From: Erysipelothrix sp.
GTDB taxonomy: Bacteria; Bacillota_I; Bacilli_A; Erysipelotrichales; Erysipelotrichaceae
Direction: 5' to 3'
Assembly (NCBI GenBank): GCA_030152625.1
Contig: JASLJD010000030.1
Location: forward strand, 1-8,220
Length of the DNA stretch: 8,220 bases
Notes under the pieces: generated by a model
Database searches by the model: none
Seen by the model: the letters and a program-made list of their open reading frames with translations, nothing else
What the model was told of the DNA's origin: nothing
In this document: one piece after another, positions 1 through 5,770 of the stretch
Layout of the letters: the number at the start of each line of letters is the position of its first letter
Position numbering within the stretch: the first letter of the stretch is position 1
Program-made: the position numbers and the translations under genes

Positions 1-1383
1 CATGAGAAACTTGTTAATGTGGCTCAAGTTGGAAAGGATGAACCCATTACACCAGAGGTTGAAATTCCAAGCGGCAAAGCAGACATTAAGACATGGAAAT
101 TTGTCGAGGATGCAAATCAAGATGGCTATGCAGAAGCAGGCGAAATCTTGACTTACACCATTCGTATTCACAATCAAGGAGAAGTCAGTAAGAAGAAGCT
201 CTTTGTTCAAGATGACCTGACAAAATTAAGTAAGTATCTAGACTTTGATGAAAGTGCAAGCATGCATGTGAATGGAGCAATTCGTCCACTTTCAGATCTT
301 ATCGAAGGGTTCAACTTAGATATTGCATCAGGAGAAACTATCGATATTATCTTTGATGTTAAAGTCAATGAAGAACTTGATAGCGATACAGTTCCAAGTT
401 TGCTGAATATCGCAACTGTTGGCGAAGATCTGCCATCTGTTGAGATTAAGACAGGTCAAGCGGTCATTAAGACGACAAAATCAGTCTCTGATGCCAATGG
501 CAATGCTTATGCTGAAGCGGGTGAGCGTCTTGACTACATGATTACTGTTGAAAACACCGGTGATGTGAAGAAGGAAGGATTATTCATTCAAGATAGTCTT
601 TCTGAGATGATTGACTACCTTGAGGATGTCGACTCAGTGAAGGTATCGATGGGAAGTGAAAGTATTTCGCTGCAAGAACTTCAAAAAGGTATCCACGTCG
701 ACTTGGATGCCCAAGAAACATTGACTTTGAATTTCTCCGTTAAACTTAAAGATACACTCCCTGTGGACCACTTATTAACAATCCAAAACACAGTTTATGT
801 TGATGACGTCCCAACGACCGCTGAAATTCCAGTGGGAAGTCCAAAGCTCTCAATTCAAAAATCGGTTTTTGATGCAAATCAAGACGCTTATGTTGAAGCA
901 GGCGAAAGCTTGAGCTATGTCATTGAAGTTAAAAACACAGGATTAGTTGGAAAAGTGGTCGTGATCAAAGATGATTTAAAACATGTCAAAGATTATCTTG
1001 AAATCGGCTTCTTAGACAAGATGAGCGTGAATGGAAAAGAGATGCCGCTTCGTAAGTTGATAAAAGGCTTTGAATATGAATTAGCCTCAAATGAAACTGT
1101 TGAAATTCACTTTGATCTTAAAGCTAAAGATGAACTTGATACAGAAGAGCTTTATAATATTGCTTATGTGGATGAAGTCTTTGATGAGGTAAGTATTCCA
1201 GTGAAAGGCAAGGCAGATAGCTTGCCAAAGGAACCTGCTCATAAAGACCCATTGAAACCATTCCTGAGCAGCCCACATGCGTCACTACCGCCGACAGGTG
1301 TTGGGCATGAGACAATCATTGTCTCTGTCATGTTCTTGCTCTTAGGTTTCCTTTTAGCTTGGAGAGATGATGATGAAGAATAG
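1..1383 (+). CDS. LPXTG-type cell-wall-anchored repeat surface protein (5'-truncated)
   Basis: The reading frame is open from base 1 (460 residues in the window) and the real start lies upstream; the GTG at 19 is an internal valine codon. The protein has three consecutive repeats of about 120-130 residues and the tail of a fourth at the left edge. Each complete repeat opens with a D-x-N-x-[DN]-x-Y-x-E-A-G-E segment followed by a Y-x-I-x-[IV]-x-N-[TQ]-G strand, the look of DUF11/SdrD-B-like immunoglobulin-fold adhesin stalks. A proline-rich linker follows, then the sorting motif LPPTG (residues 429-433), a hydrophobic segment and a short tail. This is a sortase A-type signal, so the protein should be covalently attached to peptidoglycan and exposed outside. 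The tail after the membrane segment is R-D-D-D-E-E, unusually acidic for such a signal. The ligand-binding part, if any, is outside the window, so whether it is an adhesin is inference. Confidence 0.88.
   Translation, partial: HEKLVNVAQVGKDEPITPEVEIPSGKADIKTWKFVEDANQDGYAEAGEILTYTIRIHNQGEVSKKKLFVQDDLTKLSKYLDFDESASMHVNGAIRPLSDLIEGFNLDIASGETIDIIFDVKVNEELDSDTVPSLLNIATVGEDLPSVEIKTGQAVIKTTKSVSDANGNAYAEAGERLDYMITVENTGDVKKEGLFIQDSLSEMIDYLEDVDSVKVSMGSESISLQELQKGIHVDLDAQETLTLNFSVKLKDTLPVDHLLTIQNTVYVDDVPTTAEIPVGSPKLSIQKSVFDANQDAYVEAGESLSYVIEVKNTGLVGKVVVIKDDLKHVKDYLEIGFLDKMSVNGKEMPLRKLIKGFEYELASNETVEIHFDLKAKDELDTEELYNIAYVDEVFDEVSIPVKGKADSLPKEPAHKDPLKPFLSSPHASLPPTGVGHETIIVSVMFLLLGFLLAWRDDDEE
79..1206 (+). 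repeat. Three tandem surface-protein repeats, about 127-129 codons each
   Basis: The repeats begin near 79, 460 and 847, with spacings of 381 and 387 bases. They are alike at protein level but diverged in DNA, so recent slippage or recombination is unlikely. Each starts with a strand of the form (A/L)-x-I-(K/Q), then a 12-residue acidic loop (109-144, 490-525, 871-906), a beta-strand ending N-[TQ]-G, an (F/V)-I/V-(Q/K)-D-[DS]-L segment and a closing (L/Y)-x-N-x-(A/V)-x-V element. The first 78 bases encode the closing element of an earlier repeat, so the full protein has at least four. Confidence 0.8.
1285..1362 (+). other. Sortase sorting signal: LPPTG plus membrane segment
   Basis: LPPTG is encoded at 1285-1299, followed by a short V-G-H-E-T linker and about 17 hydrophobic residues ending near the tryptophan at 1360-1362. 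Sortase would cut between T and G. The usual lysine/arginine-rich stop-transfer tail is reduced to one arginine followed by five acidic residues. Confidence 0.85.
1361..1375 (+). promoter_or_regulatory. Ribosome binding site and start inside the upstream gene
   Basis: GGAGAG (1361-1366) plus the ATG repeats at 1367-1375 form the translation start of the small membrane protein. In the upstream frame the same bases encode the W-R-D-D-D tail of the surface protein. Confidence 0.6.
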
Positions 1384-1708
1384 AAATATCGTTTTAATCC
1401 TTTTCTTGGGAATGATCATTATTGGCTCAAGCTTTTTCCTTCATCGTAGGAAAGAAGAGTGGGATGTTGCTCATGATTTTTATGAAAGCCATTATTTCAG
1501 TCGGATTGAAACGTATAGTGACGAAATGCTCACAGAGCATTTTCGTCACATTCCTGAGCAAAAGATACAGATAGACATCGAGACATTGAAAAAGCTTGAT
1601 GAGAGTTACGATCAAAAATTATCACATTTGAAAGAAGGGAAGCTTGTAATTGAGGTCAAAGAGCCTTTTCGAGAAAAAAAGATTGATTATGATTATATAG
1701 AAAAATGA
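1373..1708 (+). CDS. Small single-pass membrane protein, function unknown
   Basis: This 111-residue protein has a hydrophobic segment at about residues 5-23 and then a charged, mostly soluble region rich in E, K, D and H. It has no lipobox cysteine and no clear signal-peptidase site, so it is probably a membrane-tethered protein. Positive charges flank both sides of the segment (K-N-R before, H-R-R-K after), so topology is uncertain. Three in-frame ATGs lie at 1367, 1370 and 1373. I choose 1373 because the Shine-Dalgarno-like GGAGAG at 1361-1366 is then 6 bases away, whereas it abuts the first ATG. The gene overlaps the end of the surface-protein gene by 11 bases in another frame and probably depends on translational coupling. 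I do not recognise the family. Its position suggests a role tied to the surface protein (export, anchoring or assembly), which is only inference. Confidence 0.7.
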   Translation: MKNRNIVLILFLGMIIIGSSFFLHRRKEEWDVAHDFYESHYFSRIETYSDEMLTEHFRHIPEQKIQIDIETLKKLDESYDQKLSHLKEGKLVIEVKEPFREKKIDYDYIEK

Positions 1709-1714
1709 TTTGTT

Positions 1715-1750
1715 AAAAATGCAAAGTTAATTATCGCACTTTGCATTTTT
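1715..1750 (+). terminator. Hairpin terminator after the surface-protein module
   Basis: A perfect 13-bp inverted repeat (1715-1727 pairing with 1738-1750) encloses a 10-base loop and begins 6 bases after the stop codon. The right arm ends in five T residues, which serve as the U-tract although they are also paired with the A-tract of the left arm. The next bases are GGG, so there is no extra U-run beyond the stem. Confidence 0.7.
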
Positions 1751-1754
1751 GGGT

Positions 1755-1760
1755 TATAAT
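1755..1760 (+). promoter_or_regulatory. -10 element (TATAAT) of the regulator gene
   Basis: A perfect TATAAT lies 28 bases before the regulator start, directly after the terminator stem. No good -35 is found at 16-19 bases upstream, because that space is the terminator loop and right arm. This fits a promoter that needs an activator or relies on bases just upstream of the -10. The assignment rests on the -10 match and position only. Confidence 0.45.
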
Positions 1761-1787
1761 AAAAACATAACTTTGAAAGGAACATGT

Positions 1788-3065
1788 ATGAAAAAACTCT
1801 TAAGTTATCGTGATCAAAGGCTTTTGAAAATTAGTGAACTTTTGATTTTGGGTTCAAGACCCATTGCTATCGATGAAATCATGAAAGTGAATCATTGTAG
1901 TTTAAAAACAGTTTATGCTGATATTGAGTGTTTGGGAGAATTTTGGGGATCGATTTTAAATATTGAGAACTTTGTAGGTTCGATTTACAGTGCGAATACC
2001 AGCATCGCTGATTTGATGAAAATACGTCAGGATGTTTATGGGAACACACTGGCTCTTAGACTTGCACTAAATATTTATTTTTATGGCGGTCAAACCGTTC
2101 AAGATTTGAGCAAAACCCTTCATTACAGTGAGTCCAAGATTCGAAAAGAAATCACTGCTTGCAATCAGTTTTTAAAGAATTTAAACATTCAAATTGTTTC
2201 CAAGGATGCACTTTTTAGCATTGAGGCTGAAGACGAGGCGACACTTGCTTATTTAGTTTCTCTTGCAGTTTTAAGCAGTGCTTATCCTAAAGAAGTGTAT
2301 GAGAATCGAGAATCTTTAATCGCCCGAAGTCAGTTTGAGGAAATCGTTGGGATTTCGGTGCCACCGGGTATTCGGGAGGAAATTCTTTTAGCCGATTATT
2401 TTTATCAAACAAAAAACCCCGACAATTCAAGCGCTTGTTTTTTTCCACAGCTGCCAGAGAAGATGAAAAATGATGTGAAAGAAATCATCTATCAATATGT
2501 GAGTGATGGTGAAGAGGTATCCGAAATTATTTTCAATATCTTACAATCTCTCTATTTTAAAGCTTCGATTTTCAGAGATAAAGACATCTTTTTCATGAAT
2601 CGCTATAGTTATTTTTATTATTATTTTCGCCTAGAAAACAGGCCTTTTCTTGAAAGGTTTGAGGACCATCTTCTATCACTTGAACAAAAATGGAACTTAT
2701 CCTTAACAGTGTTTAAAGAAGAACTTTTGTTTTTAATTTATATTAACATGCCGAATATTCGAGACTATCGTGAGTGCAAGATTGCTGTTTATTCCGATTT
2801 ATGTAAGGAGCATGCGGAGATGCTTGCGATGCGCTTGAAGAAAAGTTTTGTGATGCATGAATTCAGTGTTTTTGATGAAGAAGAACAATACCATTTGGTT
2901 CTAAGTACTTCAAAAAGTGAAATATTAGCCAAAAACCCTGAAGCACGTGTAATCGAAATCTCTGATTTTATTACAGCGGATGACTATTACGATTTATACC
3001 AAGCTTTATATTATGAGGATCAAGATTGTGGTACCTTGTATCAGTTTACAAAAGCTAAAGATTGA
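1788..3065 (+). CDS. Mga/AtxA-like PRD-containing transcriptional regulator
   Basis: The 425-residue protein has the architecture of the Mga family of virulence and surface-protein regulators. Residues 10-48 look like a first winged-helix DNA-binding domain (I-D-E-I-M-K-V-N-H-C-S-L-K-T-V-Y-A-D-I). Residues about 100-131 look like a second helix-turn-helix (T-V-Q-D-L-S-K-T-L-H-Y-S-E-S-K-I-R-K). Residues about 150-320 are helical and PRD-like, and residues about 330-395 resemble an EIIB-like module. In Mga and AtxA, PRD histidine phosphorylation by the PTS adjusts activity; here the PRD-like region has almost no histidines (His294 is the only one I see), so PTS control is doubtful. I chose ATG 1788 because GAAAGGA at 1775-1781 lies 6 bases upstream; an in-frame TTG at 1749 falls inside the terminator. 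Its place after a wall-anchored protein suggests that gene as a target, by inference. Confidence 0.75.
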   Translation: MKKLLSYRDQRLLKISELLILGSRPIAIDEIMKVNHCSLKTVYADIECLGEFWGSILNIENFVGSIYSANTSIADLMKIRQDVYGNTLALRLALNIYFYGGQTVQDLSKTLHYSESKIRKEITACNQFLKNLNIQIVSKDALFSIEAEDEATLAYLVSLAVLSSAYPKEVYENRESLIARSQFEEIVGISVPPGIREEILLADYFYQTKNPDNSSACFFPQLPEKMKNDVKEIIYQYVSDGEEVSEIIFNILQSLYFKASIFRDKDIFFMNRYSYFYYYFRLENRPFLERFEDHLLSLEQKWNLSLTVFKEELLFLIYINMPNIRDYRECKIAVYSDLCKEHAEMLAMRLKKSFVMHEFSVFDEEEQYHLVLSTSKSEILAKNPEARVIEISDFITADDYYDLYQALYYEDQDCGTLYQFTKAKD

Positions 3066-3076
3066 ATTATACAATG

Positions 3077-3116
3077 AAAAAACCTCCATACTGTAACAGT
3101 AGGAGGTTTTCTTCTT
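3077..3116. terminator. Bidirectional terminator between convergent genes
   Basis: The stem pairs AAAACCTCC with GGAGGTTTT and continues as TACTG/CAGTA around a 3-base loop (3094-3096), with one bulged A at 3088. On the + strand it is followed by a T-rich run (3107-3116), ending the regulator transcript. On the - strand the A-run at 3077-3082 reads as six U residues, ending the hydrolase/CoA-binding transcript whose last stop codon is at 3115-3117. Confidence 0.88.
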
Positions 3117-3501
3117 AGTCATGGATTGCGTAGACGGCAAGGACACAGGCTTCGATGAGATTTAAATCAAGTTCTTCGGCCTTGTCTTTTAAATCATCAT
3201 CAACTGTTCCTGGTTGCATCCACAGATATGGGATCTGGTGTTTTTTCATATCTTCTAGCATGTTAATACCAATTTTAGGATTTACAAGGAAGACCACAAC
3301 ATCAATTTCTTCATTCAAATCGTTGAGGTCATCATAGATTTTTTCACCGTCGATTTCATCATATTTAGGATTTAAACCGTAGACAGTTTTCCCTTTTTCT
3401 TTTAAGAGCGTATAAATTTTATGTGCATATGTCTTATGGTCTGGTCGCATACCGACCACTGCAAAGCGTTGATGATTGCTTAATATTTCATAGGGATTCA
3501 T
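3115..3501 (-). CDS. CoA-binding domain protein (YccU-like)
   Basis: This 128-residue protein is about the length of single-domain CoA-binding (CoA_binding_2, Rossmann-type) proteins. The glycine-containing first strand and turn is at residues 13-18 (F-A-V-V-G-M), followed by N-P-K-Y near 44-47, a V-D-V-V-x-F-L-V strand at 67-73 and the family hallmark L-W-M-Q-P-G at 93-98. E-A-C-V near 117-120 is where the family often has a conserved cysteine region. Proteins of this family are thought to bind CoA or a similar nucleotide; their physiological role is unclear. It is the second gene of a two-gene - strand operon: its ATG overlaps the hydrolase stop by 4 bases, with AAGGAG 8 bases upstream of the ATG. 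Confidence 0.88.
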   Translation of the reverse strand: MNPYEILSNHQRFAVVGMRPDHKTYAHKIYTLLKEKGKTVYGLNPKYDEIDGEKIYDDLNDLNEEIDVVVFLVNPKIGINMLEDMKKHQIPYLWMQPGTVDDDLKDKAEELDLNLIEACVLAVYAIHD

Positions 3502-4100
3502 TCTTTCAACTCCTTTTCAAACCATTGTTTAATATCTGCTACTTCATCCATTTTCATCCGATGATCTAAAGGATAAACATGATGCTCGACTTTAGCTCCC
3601 GCCTTGATAAGTCGCATTTCAAGATGGATTGCTGATATGGCGGGGGTGATGGGGTCGTGTTTGCCACTGTGAATAAGGATTGGCATGCCTTTGAGATTGG
3701 GCGTTTCAGTTTCCGTAGCACAATTCAAAGGTCTTAAAAGGATCGCTTTTTCAAAGGGGTTATAATCGTTTAATATCATGGCCGATAAGGTCATGGCGCC
3801 GTTTGAAAAACCTAAACCCCAAAGTTCGCCAAGATCATACTTTTCTTTAAGTTCTAAAACTTTTTCATAAAGCTTGGGTATGCGATTGAAAAGATCTTCT
3901 TCATCCACCAAGTCATCTTCGAATCGTACTTTAGAAAAGCGACGCTTACCATAAGACACGACATCGCCTCGTAAAGAAAGATGGTTCATATTTGGGGCCA
4001 CTTCCTTAGCGATGGGAAGAAGGACTTTTTCATTGCCTCCTGTACCGTGGAAAAGAACCAGTGTTTTATCACTTTTATTGTCGATAAAGATATATTCCAT
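3498..4100 (-). CDS. Alpha/beta hydrolase, carboxylesterase/MhqD-like
   Basis: The protein has 200 residues, typical for the small phospholipase/carboxylesterase family that includes Bacillus MhqD. The oxyanion region L-F-H-G-T-G-G-N-E is at residues 16-24. The nucleophile elbow G-F-S-N-G (97-101) gives Ser99; Asp149 (G-K-H-D-P-I) and His180 (L-D-H-R-M) complete a catalytic triad. There is no signal peptide, so it acts in the cytoplasm. MhqD relatives are linked to quinone/aldehyde stress, but the substrate cannot be read from sequence. A GTG at 4109 is in frame, but AGGTGATC, an extended match to the 16S rRNA 3' end, lies 4-5 bases before the ATG at 4100 and overlaps that GTG, so 4100 is preferred. 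It is first in the operon with the CoA-binding protein. Confidence 0.88.
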   Translation of the reverse strand: MEYIFIDNKSDKTLVLFHGTGGNEKVLLPIAKEVAPNMNHLSLRGDVVSYGKRRFSKVRFEDDLVDEEDLFNRIPKLYEKVLELKEKYDLGELWGLGFSNGAMTLSAMILNDYNPFEKAILLRPLNCATETETPNLKGMPILIHSGKHDPITPAISAIHLEMRLIKAGAKVEHHVYPLDHRMKMDEVADIKQWFEKELKE

Positions 4101-4103
4101 TTT

Positions 4104-4111
4104 GATCACCT
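4104..4111 (-). promoter_or_regulatory. Strong Shine-Dalgarno that decides the hydrolase start
   Basis: On the - strand the bases read AGGTGATC, complementary to the anti-Shine-Dalgarno and its neighbouring bases, and sit 3-5 bases before ATG 4100. This rules against translation from the GTG at 4109, which lies inside the site. Confidence 0.75.
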
Positions 4112-4125
4112 ATCATTCTTATTCA

Positions 4126-4154
4126 AAGATAACTAAAATCAAAGAAAATCGCAA
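4126..4154 (-). promoter_or_regulatory. Promoter of the hydrolase/CoA-binding operon
   Basis: On the - strand a TTGCGA -35 (4149-4154) and a TATCTT -10 (4126-4131) are separated by exactly 17 bases. The -10 is 25 bases before the ATG at 4100, giving a short leader. No clear MarR/MhqR-like inverted repeat is visible around it. Confidence 0.5.
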
Positions 4155-4178
4155 GTAAACTGAATGAAAACGGTCAAA

Positions 4179-4209
4179 TTGTGAAAAAAAGATGAGAATA
4201 TGCTATTAT
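4179..4209 (+). promoter_or_regulatory. Promoter of the YihY-family gene
   Basis: An extended -10, TGCTATTAT (4201-4209), is preceded by TTGTGA (4179-4184) with a long 19-base spacer. The TG extension can make up for a poor -35. It is divergent from the hydrolase promoter in the same 163-base gap. Confidence 0.5.
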
Positions 4210-4263
4210 GACAGTTAGATTTTACAATATACGAATGAACGATGAACTTTTTGAGGTGACATC

Positions 4264-5061
4264 ATGATTAAGTTTCGCAGTAAATTAGAAGAAGTCAAAA
4301 CAATGATGACTTCCCGCGAGGGCACCTTGTTTACCTATGCACTGGCATATTCATTGGTAACAGGTATTGCTCCTTTTTTAATTATCACAATTGTTTATAT
4401 GGGGACATATATTTATAATGTTGATCAAATCGTCAATGTTTTTCAACGCTACATCCCTTCTGATCTCATTCTTCCTTTTGTGAAGTATATCAAAGCAGCC
4501 GAAATGAGCAGTCCTTGGTTTATCATTTCTCTTTTGGGCATCAGTATTTGGGTAGCGTCAAAGAGTGTTTATTCTTTTTTATTATTAAGCAGTGAACATG
4601 ATGATATTCCCATTAGTAATTTTGTTTTGCGCTTGTTAGCGATGGTTTATTTTGTCCTTATTATATTAGGGGTTGCTTTGGTCTTTTTTCTTATTGGCTA
4701 TTTCCCTCGTTTAAATTCTTATGTTCTTCCTGTTTTAACCTTTGTTTTTTTCTTGTTTGTTTATCGGCTCTTAAGCTTCCGTTATACACGATTTTCCGAT
4801 GTGGTCTATGGATCGCTTTTTTCGTCTTTGTCGCTTGCTGTTTTGGGGCGTTTTTTCTTCCGCTATATTAACCAATATTCTAATTATCAAACGATCTATG
4901 GACCTTTGTCTTCTTTAATGATCATGCTTATTTCGGCATGGTTTATTGCTTGGGTTGTTTATTGCGGTTATGTGATTAATTATGTTTTCCGCCATGAAAA
5001 CGGCCAGGTTAAAGAAAAAGATTTATTGATACAATATTTAGGCAATAAGTCCAAGGAATAA
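4264..5061 (+). CDS. YihY/BrkB-family (UPF0761) membrane protein
   Basis: The 265-residue protein has about six membrane segments, near residues 26-50, 84-108, 122-147, 151-170, 180-199 and 212-242. The pattern fits the YihY/virulence factor BrkB family: an early A-Y-S-L-V-T-G-I-A-P-F segment, a W-V-A-S-K-S-V-Y stretch near 96-103, and I-Y-G-P-L-S-S-L (211-218) before the last hydrophobic segment, where relatives have Y-G-S-L/P-L. The family name comes from the Bordetella serum-resistance locus, but the molecular function is not established; transport or envelope roles have been proposed. GAGGTGA at 4253-4259 is 4 bases before the ATG. It appears to be a single-gene unit: the next gene has its own promoter, and no clear terminator is seen after the stop. 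Confidence 0.88.
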   Translation: MIKFRSKLEEVKTMMTSREGTLFTYALAYSLVTGIAPFLIITIVYMGTYIYNVDQIVNVFQRYIPSDLILPFVKYIKAAEMSSPWFIISLLGISIWVASKSVYSFLLLSSEHDDIPISNFVLRLLAMVYFVLIILGVALVFFLIGYFPRLNSYVLPVLTFVFFLFVYRLLSFRYTRFSDVVYGSLFSSLSLAVLGRFFFRYINQYSNYQTIYGPLSSLMIMLISAWFIAWVVYCGYVINYVFRHENGQVKEKDLLIQYLGNKSKE

Positions 5062-5062
5062 A

Positions 5063-5091
5063 TTGCATTTCAAGCTGAAAATTGCTATTCT
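5063..5091 (+). promoter_or_regulatory. Extended -10 promoter of the folT-fhs operon
   Basis: A TTGCAT -35 (5063-5068), 17-base spacer and TGC-TATTCT extended -10 (5083-5091) sit just after the YihY-family stop codon. Transcription would begin near 5097-5099, a few bases before the riboswitch P1 stem, which supports the assignment. Confidence 0.65.
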
Positions 5092-5102
5092 TAAATTATT
5101 CA

Positions 5103-5194
5103 AGCAAAGTAGATAACATGCGTTAAGTGCTTATGGATGGGAAGTTGCCATAAGACGAAGCAATTATGCGCGATGTGTTATCGCCTCCGTTGCT
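5103..5194 (+). ncRNA. Tetrahydrofolate (THF) riboswitch, class I
   Basis: The RNA matches the known folT-leader THF riboswitch in sequence and fold. P1 pairs AGCAA (5103-5107) with TTGCT (5190-5194). P2 pairs GATAACA (5112-5118) with TGTTATC (5176-5182). The conserved GCGTTAAGTG follows at 5120-5129. P3 pairs CTTATGG (5130-5136) with CCATAAG (5148-5154), and conserved ACGAAG (5155-5160) is next to a small GCA/TGC hairpin (5160-5169). The P3 loop GGAAG (5140-5144) can pair with CCTCC (5184-5188) as the pseudoknot, with one A-C mismatch. The downstream genes (folate transporter and formate-THF ligase) are what a THF sensor should control. No poly-U tract follows, so control is probably at translation. 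Confidence 0.93.
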
Positions 5195-5207
5195 ATCTAT
5201 TCAATGC

Positions 5208-5233
5208 TTGAATCCAGGAAGGAAGGGATTTAA
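5208..5233 (+). promoter_or_regulatory. Candidate sequestering hairpin over the folT ribosome binding site
   Basis: TTGAATCC (5208-5215) can pair with GGATTTAA (5226-5233) in 8 pairs including one G-U, ending right before the GTG start at 5234. This would cover the last part of the purine-rich AGGAAGGAAGGGA binding site and pin the start codon. Its left arm can instead pair with bases at the 5' end of the leader (5098-5106), so it may be the expression platform of the THF riboswitch. This is inferred from complementarity only. Confidence 0.4.
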
Positions 5234-5770
5234 GTGAATAAAAGTACACGTCGTTTAACGCAAATGGCGTTTTTTGTTGTTTTGCAAGTGGTCTTGACAC
5301 GATTTTTGGGGATTACAACCGAGATCAATCGGATTAGTTTCAGTTTTATTCCGATGGCTCTTGCGGGTGCCTATATGGGTCCGGTCTATTCATCTTTAGC
5401 GGCCATTACCGCAGATTTAATTGGGCATTTTTTATGGCCTAAAGGTCCTTATTATATCGGCTTTACAATTACCGCTGCTTTATCAGGAGCTCTTTATGGG
5501 ATTTTATCCCGGGAAATGAATCGGAAAGAACAAAGTATATGGATTGTTTTGATTACTCTATTTAAAAGAGTGATTCTGCATTTGGGACTTAATTCATACT
5601 GGCTTCATCGCTTAGGTGGTAAGTCAATGAAGGTATTAATTCTAGGTCGTTATCTAAAGACAATCTTTCTTGTTCCAATTGATATCATTGTTTTATTGCT
5701 TGTATTTAAGTTAATCAATCCGCATCTTCAAAAGGAGCGAACTCTCAATGACAATCGCAACAAATATTAA
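5234..5770 (+). CDS. folT: Folate ECF transporter substrate-binding S component
   Basis: The 178-residue, very hydrophobic protein is of normal length for an ECF-transporter S component. FolT traits are the A-G-A-Y-M-G-P-V-Y-S-S segment (44-54), A-D-L-I-G-H-F-L-W-P-K-G-P-Y (60-73) followed by G-F-T-I-T-A-A-L-S-G (76-85), and N-S-Y-W-L (120-124) with G-K-S-M near 129-132 and a final P-I-D segment. It would bind folate or reduced folates in the membrane and work with the shared EcfA/A'/T energising module, which is not in this window. The start is GTG at 5234, with a GAAGGGA-type site about 5 bases upstream; the weak start fits tight control by the THF riboswitch before it. Its 3' end overlaps fhs by 23 bases. 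Confidence 0.92.
   Translation: MNKSTRRLTQMAFFVVLQVVLTRFLGITTEINRISFSFIPMALAGAYMGPVYSSLAAITADLIGHFLWPKGPYYIGFTITAALSGALYGILSREMNRKEQSIWIVLITLFKRVILHLGLNSYWLHRLGGKSMKVLILGRYLKTIFLVPIDIIVLLLVFKLINPHLQKERTLNDNRNKY

Noticed and set aside
1087..1615. Antisense open frames of about 60 codons opposite the surface-protein and small membrane-protein genes
   Set aside because: They have no ribosome binding sites or recognisable protein features and follow from the codon use of the real genes on the + strand.
1749..1787. TTG start at 1749 extending the Mga-like regulator by 13 residues
   Set aside because: It lies in the right arm of the terminator and ahead of the -10 element; the ATG at 1788 has a good binding site.
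4107..4109. GTG start for the alpha/beta hydrolase
   Set aside because: The codon is inside the AGGTGATC binding site that serves the ATG at 4100, and nothing resembling a binding site lies upstream of it.
4110..4263. A small RNA or operator in the divergent gap
   Set aside because: Apart from the two opposed promoters and the YihY-family ribosome binding site I see no hairpin with a T-run and no convincing inverted repeat.
5068..5080. Inverted repeat TTTCA-AGC-TGAAA inside the folT promoter spacer, as an operator or as a terminator of the YihY-family gene
   Set aside because: Only 5 bp per arm, no T-run after it, and arms this short are expected by chance in AT-rich DNA.
5081..5202. Direct repeat TTGCTAT at the folT -10 region and again at the 3' side of riboswitch P1
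   Set aside because: The first copy lies upstream of the predicted transcript start, so it cannot compete in the RNA; 7 bases may be chance.
5184..5226. Pairing of riboswitch CCTCC (5184-5188) with GGAAGG of the folT ribosome binding site as the switch
   Set aside because: It needs a bulged A and would close the site when ligand is absent, opposite to the known OFF action of THF riboswitches.
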